From: CAYNQN01 sp964530525
GTDB taxonomy: Bacteria > Actinomycetota > Acidimicrobiia > Acidimicrobiales > Acidimicrobilacustridaceae
Length of the DNA: 8,155 nt
NCBI GenBank assembly: GCA_964530525.1
Contig: CAZHBH010000085.1
Span: 1-8,155, forward strand
Reading direction: 5' to 3'
The position numbers and the translations under genes were made by a program. Positions 1 through 5,638 of this stretch are shown here, piece after piece (positions within the stretch are counted from its first letter, which is position 1; each line of letters begins with the position of its first letter). The notes under the pieces were generated by a model, which saw only the letters and a list, made by a program, of their open reading frames with translations, had not been told where the DNA came from and searched no databases.

Positions 1-818
1 CCGCCCGTGGCGTCGAGCACGGCCTGGTCCGGCTCTGAGGTGAAGGCAGCGGTGGGAGAGCGCCGAGCCGCCGCGATCGCTTCACCTACGCGCGCACCCG
101 TGACGGCCGGGGTGTGGCAGCCCACGATCGCCGTCGGCCGCAAGCGCTCGACCCGGTCCACCGTGGCCTGGTAGGCCGCCGTGTCGGTGATCCGCAACCA
201 CGGGCTGATGTAGTTGTCGAACGTCGCCATCCCCTCGACCCACATCGTCGGATCCAGCTCGTCGACGTCGACCACAGGGCGGTCCATCGGGGTGGCGAAG
301 GAGTCGGACGACCAGTAGACCCCCGTCGTGGGGTCGAACAGGCCCCTGGTGGTGGGCGAGTCGTAGACGGGCGGGCGCACGGCCCGCAGCACCCGGTCGC
401 CCACGTCTAGGGCCTCGCCGTCAGCCACCCAGCGCCACCGCTGGGGCGGGACCTCGAGCGAGGCCCCCATGCGCTCCGTCATGAACCAGTTGATGACGAG
501 GGTGGCGTTGGGGCACAGCTCCATGATCTCGTTGACGTTTCCGGTGTGATCGACGTCGTCGTGGCTGATGAACACCCAACGCACGTCGTCGGGCTCGACG
601 AGGGAGAAGACGTCGTCGAGGTACTCATCGCGGTGCTCTGCCACACCGGTGTCGACGACGACCGGCTGGCGGCCGCGGATGACCATGGAGTTGAGGGCCA
701 CGACCACGGGCGCCGTTCCCTCGCCCTGGTGCTTGTGCACCACGAACGTCTCGGGCGCGATGCGGGTCGGGCGCAGGCGGGTGCGGGTTGGGCGGGTGGA
801 TGTCTGGGTGTCGGTCAT
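1..818 (-). CDS. MBL-fold (flavodiiron/ODP-like) protein with altered metal ligands, 3' end outside window
   Basis: The 272 visible residues form a metallo-beta-lactamase-fold protein related to the diiron domain of flavodiiron proteins; the stop codon lies beyond the left edge. The ATG at 818 is preceded by GAGGAG (825-830) with a 6-nt spacer, which fixes the start. The metal motif SHDDVDHTGN gives H86, D88, D90 and H91; an aspartate follows in WSSDSFA (D172) and a histidine in GCHTP (H235). Flavodiiron proteins normally have H-x-E-x-D; here the glutamate is an aspartate, and the place of the fourth-ligand histidine is taken by PPVYDSP (Y152/D153). No flavodoxin domain is visible in this part. 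It follows the related gene at 863-1591 by 44 nt, so the two are probably co-transcribed tandem paralogues. Oxygen or peroxide chemistry is inferred from the family; a plain hydrolase role is possible. Confidence 0.88.
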   Translation of the reverse strand, partial: MTDTQTSTRPTRTRLRPTRIAPETFVVHKHQGEGTAPVVVALNSMVIRGRQPVVVDTGVAEHRDEYLDDVFSLVEPDDVRWVFISHDDVDHTGNVNEIMELCPNATLVINWFMTERMGASLEVPPQRWRWVADGEALDVGDRVLRAVRPPVYDSPTTRGLFDPTTGVYWSSDSFATPMDRPVVDVDELDPTMWVEGMATFDNYISPWLRITDTAAYQATVDRVERLRPTAIVGCHTPAVTGARVGEAIAAARRSPTAAFTSEPDQAVLDATG

Positions 819-862
819 GGTCTTCTCCTCTTCGGGTGTGGTGCGTATGGTCGGACGGGCGC

Positions 863-1591
863 TCAGGCCACGGGGGCGGTCTCGGGCAGGAGCGCCTGGT
901 AGGCATCGGCCAGGGCTCGCAGCTGGGCGCCGCCATCCCCTTGGAACGACGAGCCGTGCATGCACGCCAGGGTCGTCGGCTCCAGCTCGGCCAGGGAGCG
1001 GATGGTGGCCGGGACGCCCGGGCCGACTGACGTGTGCCCGAACAGGGCCTCGGCCACCATGGCCCCTTCCACCAGGTCGGAGTCGACCAGGGCCGGCCCG
1101 TCGCCGACCGACGTGAAGAGGTCGCCGCAGAGCAAGGTCGCCGTGGTCTCGTCGAACCAAACACCGCTCTCCCAGTTGTGGGGCACGTGCGGGGTCGGTA
1201 CGAAGCGCAGGACGTGCCCGCCGAGGTCGAGTCGCTCCCCGGCAGCGACCGGGGGCCTGTCGCAGAGGTCGTTGAGCGAGATGTCGCAGGCGAGCGCGCC
1301 CTGCGTCACCTCGGATGCGGGCGCTGCCTCCAGGAACAGGTTCACGGCTCCGCACTCGTCGGCTTCGACGTGCCCGAACGAGATCCAGCGGAGCTTCTCG
1401 ACGTCGACGACGCGTCCCACCGCCTCGGCGACCAGAGGGAAGAGCTGGCGCATGCCGGCGTGGAAGAGGAAGGGATCCTCACCGCGCACCAGGAACTGGC
1501 AGAACGTGAAGCCTGCCGGCTCCGCGACCTGTGGGATGTGGGTTGCGATCCGGAACGTGTCCGGCGCGATCTCTGTGACTGTGGTTTCCAT
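863..1591 (-). CDS. MBL-fold oxygen-binding diiron protein (ODP/flavodiiron-like)
   Basis: This 242-residue protein is a stand-alone metallo-beta-lactamase-fold diiron domain without a flavodoxin domain. The ligand set expected for flavodiiron/ODP proteins is all visible: GHVEADECG gives H74, E76 and D78, with E79 where hydrolases have a second His; then H138 in PHVPHNWE, D157 in CGDLFTS and H212 in CMHGS. Proteins of this type bind or reduce O2 at a non-haem diiron site; the characterised Treponema ODP is an oxygen sensor for chemotaxis. I chose the ATG at 1591 because GAAGG (1599-1603) lies 7 nt upstream and the protein then begins METTVTEIAPDTF, as homologues tend to. An upstream ATG at 1627 would add 12 residues. 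It lies 54 nt after the LuxR-type gene and before a divergent paralogue. A sensor for that regulator or an O2 scavenger are both plausible; substrate is unknown. Confidence 0.92.
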   Translation of the reverse strand: METTVTEIAPDTFRIATHIPQVAEPAGFTFCQFLVRGEDPFLFHAGMRQLFPLVAEAVGRVVDVEKLRWISFGHVEADECGAVNLFLEAAPASEVTQGALACDISLNDLCDRPPVAAGERLDLGGHVLRFVPTPHVPHNWESGVWFDETTATLLCGDLFTSVGDGPALVDSDLVEGAMVAEALFGHTSVGPGVPATIRSLAELEPTTLACMHGSSFQGDGGAQLRALADAYQALLPETAPVA

Positions 1592-1645
1592 GGGAACACC
1601 TTCACCCGGGTCCCACGGTCCCCACATCGGGGGATCCCCCCTATC
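1592..1645 (-). other. Intergenic gap with palindromes and a short direct repeat
   Basis: The 54-nt gap between the LuxR-type gene and the ODP gene holds a 12-nt perfect palindrome GGGGGATCCCCC (1629-1640), an 8-nt palindrome ACCCGGGT (1604-1611) and two near-identical units GGTCCCAC and GGTCCCCAC side by side (about 1609-1625). These could be an internal operator or a processing structure between the two messages, or only the result of G/C-rich composition. There is no T-run that would make it an intrinsic terminator. Confidence 0.3.
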
Positions 1646-3247
1646 TCACCCCATGTCGTGCGTGGGGGCTCCGACTGCACCGGCCCTGGCGGCCACCGCT
1701 GCGGCCTCCGCCCTGGTGCGCACCCCGAGCTTGGCGAGGATCCGCCCGACGTGGTGCTCCACCGTCTTGGGCGACAGGTAGAGGACGACACCGATCTGCG
1801 CGTTCGTGTCGCCTCGCTGGATCCCGGCCAGGACGTCGAGCTCACGGGTGGTGAGCCCTCCCAGGGCATCCGGCGTGCGGCCGGGGCGCGGCGGCGTGGA
1901 CCCGAGGTCCCGCAGCGTGGCGGCAGCCTGGTCGACCAGATGGGAGGCCCCCACCCGAGATGCTGCCGCGTGACCGGCCCGGGCCGCTGCCACCGCAGCT
2001 GCCGCGTCGCCCGCAGCGGCGTGCGCCCTCGCAAGATCGATGTGGATGGACGCCGCGAGCACGGGGTGGTGCCCGTCTCCCAGCTGGGCGCATGCCGACT
2101 CCAGCAGTCCGACCGCCGAGACCACATCGCCTCCGGCCAGGGCCAACCGTGCACTCGCCGCTTCGGCAGAGGCGGTCACCTGGGGGAGCTCGACCGCCGT
2201 GGCCATCGATCGCAGCAGCGTGGCCGCCCGCTCGGCGGCCTCACGATCCCCGGCCACGAGCTCGGCCTCGACGAGCAGAGCCGCCACGCGACTCGCCCGC
2301 AACACGTCGCCGATCATCCTCCTGAGCGCAGCCCGCAGCACCGCCGTAGCCAGCTCCACGTCGCCTCGCACCAGGTGGAGACGGGCCAGCGGCAACGCGA
2401 CCTCCACCGAGTCCTCGAAGGGTTCCACCAGGGCGGCGGCTTCGTCGAAGCGGCCCTGGTGGATCCGGAGCTCGGCCAACCGAGCCATCCCCTGCGCCAG
2501 GTGGATCCGGCTGGCGACCCGGGCGGGATCGACCACCTGGGCCAGCGCAGCCTCTGCTTCCTCCCAACGACCCACCTCGCACAAGACGCTTCCCAGGGCC
2601 AGATGGCAATGGGTCCCCAGAACCCTCGGTCGGCCGGCTCCCGGCGCCAGCAGCAGTGCCTCGGCCACCCGGATCGACTCGAGGGCTCGCTCGACGTCGC
2701 CGGCACGGTCGCACGAGGTCAGCAGCGAGCAAAGCGACGTCCCCACCATCTGGGCGTTGCTCACCTCGCCAGAGCTGAGCCGGGCCAGGACCTCGTCGAA
2801 GCGGATGAAGCCCTCCTCCAACCTGCCTTGCGACACCAGGGCGACCACGCTGTCGGCGAGGGCCCTGACCTCCAGGTCGACGTCGCCGAAGCTCCGCGCG
2901 ATCTCCAAGGCGCGTTCGGCCGCCGCCTCCAGCTCGTCCACGTCCGGTCGATCGCACGACAGCCGTGCCACCTCGACGTAGGCGTGCTCCACGCACGGCC
3001 CCTCGGCCTCCAGGAGCCGGCGGGCTCTCTCGAGCCAACCCCGACCCACCGCCTCGTTTCCGAAGATGCCGCCTTGCAGCGACGCCAGAGCCGACGCCAC
3101 CCGAGCTGCCGCCCGTCGGTGGTCGGCTTCGTCGAGCAACTGGAAGGCCGCCTCGAACGAGTCGCGCGCCTGGTCCATGTCGTCGTCGGCATACGCCTGC
3201 GCCGCCCGCTTCAGGAGCTCCTGTGCAGCGTCACCCATCTCGGTCAC
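1646..3247 (-). CDS. LuxR-family transcriptional regulator with TPR-like body
   Basis: This 533-residue protein has a C-terminal LuxR/GerE helix-turn-helix at about 465-520 (LTTRELDVL, then LSPKTVEHHVGRILAKLGV), the classical four-helix DNA-binding domain. Residues 1 to about 440 are almost wholly alpha-helical, with repeated Ala/Leu/Glu-rich helix pairs typical of TPR-like repeats, as in the second half of large MalT/LAL regulators. No Walker A motif, receiver domain, PAS, GAF or autoinducer-binding domain is visible, so it looks like a LAL regulator without its ATPase half and would need a partner or ligand for sensing. The listed start is a GTG 15 nt after the lipoprotein stop. An ATG at 3238 is about as likely, because GGTGA sits 5 nt before it. 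Being inside the putative operon suggests it controls this operon, the divergent arcA, or both; that is inference. Confidence 0.9.
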   Translation of the reverse strand: MTEMGDAAQELLKRAAQAYADDDMDQARDSFEAAFQLLDEADHRRAAARVASALASLQGGIFGNEAVGRGWLERARRLLEAEGPCVEHAYVEVARLSCDRPDVDELEAAAERALEIARSFGDVDLEVRALADSVVALVSQGRLEEGFIRFDEVLARLSSGEVSNAQMVGTSLCSLLTSCDRAGDVERALESIRVAEALLLAPGAGRPRVLGTHCHLALGSVLCEVGRWEEAEAALAQVVDPARVASRIHLAQGMARLAELRIHQGRFDEAAALVEPFEDSVEVALPLARLHLVRGDVELATAVLRAALRRMIGDVLRASRVAALLVEAELVAGDREAAERAATLLRSMATAVELPQVTASAEAASARLALAGGDVVSAVGLLESACAQLGDGHHPVLAASIHIDLARAHAAAGDAAAAVAAARAGHAAASRVGASHLVDQAAATLRDLGSTPPRPGRTPDALGGLTTRELDVLAGIQRGDTNAQIGVVLYLSPKTVEHHVGRILAKLGVRTRAEAAAVAARAGAVGAPTHDMG

Positions 3248-3262
3248 CGTCTCTACGCTCGG

Positions 3263-4108
3263 TCAGCTGCGCTCGGCGATCAGGACCTTGCGGCCGTAGG
3301 CATCGACGAGGGTGAGCGTGGCGTCCGCGATGTCGACCCGGTCAGCGGCCTCGAGCGCGGCCGCGACCGCCGTCTCCTGCTCCATGACCCCAGCCTGGGT
3401 GCACGCCATCATCGTCTGCATCGGTGGCTCTATGGCGATCTTGCGACCCTCCAGCGCCCACGACGAGCTCATCATGTTGCATCCGGCGTCGGCCTCCAGC
3501 TCACCACCCGACCTGAACGTCACCATGGGGTCGGTCCCCGTCACCGCGGAGAGGAGGGCGTCGCCGGTGGCGACGTCAACGATCGACCAGGTGCCGAGCA
3601 GCGACGTGTAGACGTCCACCGCCACGAACGAGAGGGACAGATCGCCGGCGCCCTCGAGCACCAGGCGGTCCCGCTGCCGGGTGTCGGCCCTGGTAACCGC
3701 GACCAGCGCATCCAGGTACTCGCGCTCCGCCGCCATGACGGGACCGTCGCAGGCGAGCTGGGTTTGAGCGACGTCCTCGATGGCCAGGGTGCGGCCGTCG
3801 AGCGAGAACCTTCCCGTGTAGGTGTTGCAGGGCCCCGTTCCAGCGACGAGGTGCTCGGACGAGAAGCTGAGGGTCACCCCTGCCAGCTCTGCCGACGACA
3901 GCGAGCTCTCGTCGGGATCCAGGACCCACTCGCTGGCGACGAGCGCCTGCTCCACGTTCGGCAGCCCCGCCGTCGCGCTCCGTGTGTCGTTGCTCGTGGG
4001 GGTGGCGCAGGCGGACGCCAGCACCACCAGCGCTGCGATCCCGACAGCGACGGTTCGAGCGATCGTGCGGCGGTGGGGGCTCGAACGCGATCTGCCTTGA
4101 CGTCTCAT
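3263..4108 (-). CDS. Secreted lipoprotein with two META/HslJ domains
   Basis: This 281-residue protein starts with an Arg-rich n-region, a hydrophobic segment (about 16-33) and a lipobox-like end LASAC, giving a candidate lipidated Cys34. Two META/HslJ (DUF306) domains follow. Domain 1, about 58-155, has W61, PCNTYTGRF (C94) and QTQLAC (C120). Domain 2, about 170-278, has GTWSIVD, AGCNMM (C210) and QTMMAC (C236). Each has the GCN and T-x-x-AC signatures with one cysteine pair, which could form a disulfide outside the cell. META domains occur in HslJ (heat-inducible, novobiocin resistance) and in many secreted proteins, but the molecular role is unclear. The ATG overlaps the antiporter stop (ATGA), so translation is probably coupled, with GAAGGG 8 nt upstream. 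A membrane-anchored partner of the transporter is possible but unproven. Confidence 0.88.
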   Translation of the reverse strand: MRRQGRSRSSPHRRTIARTVAVGIAALVVLASACATPTSNDTRSATAGLPNVEQALVASEWVLDPDESSLSSAELAGVTLSFSSEHLVAGTGPCNTYTGRFSLDGRTLAIEDVAQTQLACDGPVMAAEREYLDALVAVTRADTRQRDRLVLEGAGDLSLSFVAVDVYTSLLGTWSIVDVATGDALLSAVTGTDPMVTFRSGGELEADAGCNMMSSSWALEGRKIAIEPPMQTMMACTQAGVMEQETAVAAALEAADRVDIADATLTLVDAYGRKVLIAERS

Positions 4109-5505
4109 ATCGTTGGCCCTTCGTACGAGAGGGTGGGGACGCCCAGCACGGCGCCCATGAACGCACCGCACGAGTTCCACGGGACCAGAGGTGAGGTGAC
4201 CGTTCCGCTGTCGGCAGCGAGGCGCGAGAGGTTGGTGGGGGCCAAGCCCCTGCGGGCGAACTCCGCCTTGAACAGCCGGGTGGGGAGCACCAGGGCGATG
4301 TACTGGTCGCCGGCGACGACGTTCAGGCCGAGGCAGGACGCGAACACCGCCAGGAAGAGCCGACCCGTCGTTCGGGCCCATCCGATCATCGGAGTTATGA
4401 GGCGGTTCAGAAGGCCGAGCTCGTCGAGGATCGCGCCGAAGGTGACAGCCCCGATGATCAGCCAGATGGTGAGGAGCATGCCGGACATGCCGCCCCTGGA
4501 GACGAGGCCGTCGACAGCGTCCACGCCCGACGACATCTGGAACCCGTTGGCCATCGCCTGCCACACGGCTTCGATGGAGGTGAGCACCGTGCTGGCGCCG
4601 TCTTGTGCGAACGCTGCATACACCTCTGGTTGGAGGAAGGCGCCGAGCACGCCCGCGAACAGGGTCGCCGACGCGAGCGCGATGGTGGCCGGCACCTTCC
4701 GGAGGGAGAGGAACCCCAGCAGGACGAGCGGGAGGAGGTTGAGGGGCCCGATCCTGTACACCCCGTCGAGCGCCGCCAGCTCCGTAGAGGTGGGCGCGGC
4801 AGGGTCGGCAGGCCCGGCGGCGAGGCCGAGGGCCGCGAACCCGGCCACCGCCACGGCGAACGCCGGCAGCGACGTCCACGCCTGGCTTCGGACGTGGTCG
4901 TACAGCTCCACGCCGACCGACTGCGCCGTCAGCACGGTCGTCTCCGACAGAGGCGACAGCTTGTCGCCGAGATAGGCCCCCGAGATCACCGCACCTGCGG
5001 TGATCTCGGGTGAGACCCCGATGGCGACGGCGATCCCGACCAGGCCCACGCCGATCGTCCCCGCCGTGGTCCAGGAGCTTCCGATGCTCAAGGCGACGAC
5101 CCCGCATATGAGGGCGGCCGCTGCGTAGTACCAGGTGGGCGACAGGATCTGGATGCCGTAGTACACGAGCGTCGGGATCGTTCCCGAGAGGTTCCACACA
5201 CCGATGAGCGCGCCGACCGCGAGCAGGATGAAGATGGCGCTCGTGACGGAGGCCAGCGAGCCCTGCGCTGCACGTTGCACGTCCTCCCACCGGTGACCGT
5301 TCTTGACCCCAACCAGCCCGGCCACCAGTGCGCAGAGCACCAGCGCCACCTGGATGGGGCCGTCGAGAGCGTCGAGCCCGAAGATGGCGATGCTGCCGCC
5401 GATCAGCACCACGAGGGTCCCCAGAGGGATCAGCGCATCGGCAACGGAGGGGGCACGGATGCTCCTCTCCTGGCCTCTCCTGCCTTCGAGTCGTTCGTCA
5501 GGCAC
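4105..5505 (-). CDS. nhaC: NhaC-family antiporter (Na+/H+ or amino-acid exchanger)
   Basis: This is a polytopic inner-membrane protein of the NhaC family, about 450-466 residues, with roughly ten or more hydrophobic segments. Family signatures are clear: GSSWTTAGTIGVGL, GAYLGDKLSPLSETT, then AGDQYIALVLPTRLF near the C-terminus and DSGTVTSPLVPWNSCGA. NhaC members exchange Na+ for H+, but several exchange organic substrates (malate/lactate in MleN; from memory, an archaeal arginine/ornithine exchanger). With arcA divergent next door, arginine/ornithine or arginine/citrulline exchange is a good alternative. The start is unsettled. The GTG at 5505 used here has no Shine-Dalgarno sequence; a GTG at 5595 is another in-frame option. 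A strong AGGAGAGGAG (5462-5471) lies before a GTG at 5456 that is out of frame by one base, while homology suggests a start close to there. Its stop overlaps the lipoprotein start by 4 bp. Confidence 0.92.
   Translation of the reverse strand: MPDERLEGRRGQERSIRAPSVADALIPLGTLVVLIGGSIAIFGLDALDGPIQVALVLCALVAGLVGVKNGHRWEDVQRAAQGSLASVTSAIFILLAVGALIGVWNLSGTIPTLVYYGIQILSPTWYYAAAALICGVVALSIGSSWTTAGTIGVGLVGIAVAIGVSPEITAGAVISGAYLGDKLSPLSETTVLTAQSVGVELYDHVRSQAWTSLPAFAVAVAGFAALGLAAGPADPAAPTSTELAALDGVYRIGPLNLLPLVLLGFLSLRKVPATIALASATLFAGVLGAFLQPEVYAAFAQDGASTVLTSIEAVWQAMANGFQMSSGVDAVDGLVSRGGMSGMLLTIWLIIGAVTFGAILDELGLLNRLITPMIGWARTTGRLFLAVFASCLGLNVVAGDQYIALVLPTRLFKAEFARRGLAPTNLSRLAADSGTVTSPLVPWNSCGAFMGAVLGVPTLSYEGPTI
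4980..5009. repeat. Perfect 14-bp inverted repeat with 2-nt centre inside nhaC
   Basis: Two arms of 14 bp, CCGAGATCACCGCA and TGCGGTGATCTCGG, are exact reverse complements around a CC centre. On the nhaC strand this encodes the segment PEITAGAVIS just before the conserved GAYLGDKLSPLS motif. In RNA it would fold to a stem of about 12 bp with a 6-nt loop, very stable. As DNA, the two-fold symmetry could bind a dimeric protein. Role unknown; there is no T-run, so it is not a classical terminator. Confidence 0.75.
5462..5471 (-). promoter_or_regulatory. Strong ribosome binding site with no in-frame start behind it (nhaC)
   Basis: On the minus strand this reads AGGAGAGGAG, two joined AGGAG cores. 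Five nt after the second core is a GTG (5456) that opens a frame of only eight codons before TGA (ends 5430). The antiporter frame has ATC at 5460-5458, 6 nt after the first core. One extra C in the run of five C at 5453-5449 would put the GTG 5456 in frame with the antiporter. Confidence 0.6.
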
Positions 5506-5512
5506 GAGACGG

Positions 5513-5544
5513 CACCGGCTCGGTTCGAGCGCTAGCCCCCGGTG
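5513..5544. promoter_or_regulatory. Inverted repeats in the nhaC/arcA divergent region
   Basis: CACCGG (5513-5518) and CCGGTG (5539-5544) are reverse complements. Nested between them, GCTCG (5518-5522) and CGAGC (5526-5530) form a separate 5-bp hairpin around GTT, and GGCT/AGCC offers a third pairing. The outer and inner stems overlap, so they could be alternatives in a transcript leader. Either an operator or an RNA leader structure would fit; no known riboswitch class was recognised. Confidence 0.35.
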
Positions 5545-5609
5545 ACAGGACGATCCACCCGCCCTCTTCCACGAGCCGAATGATGCCACAGGCACCTCTA
5601 CTCAACGAT

Positions 5610-5638
5610 GACCTACGACAGTGCGGTCTTTGCTTCAA
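5610..5638 (-). promoter_or_regulatory. Candidate sigma-70-type promoter for the nhaC operon
   Basis: On the minus strand TTGAAG (5638-5633) and TAGGTC (5615-5610) are separated by exactly 17 nt, close to actinobacterial housekeeping -35 and -10 elements. Transcription would begin near 5603 and leave a leader of about 150 nt if translation starts near 5456, including the inverted repeats at 5513-5544. If instead the GTG at 5595 were the start, the leader would be only a few nt. No equally good promoter was found for the plus strand. Confidence 0.35.

Noticed and set aside
1034..4975. A 1313-codon open frame on the plus strand opposite four minus-strand genes
   Set aside because: It is antisense to well-recognised genes, its translation is low-complexity Arg/Gly/His-rich and has no recognisable domain; strong G/C third-position bias removes stops from this frame.
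3263..5290. A 675-codon minus-strand frame joined to the lipoprotein
   Set aside because: Only its last 281 codons (from ATG 4108) look like protein; the part upstream is an off-frame reading of the antiporter gene.
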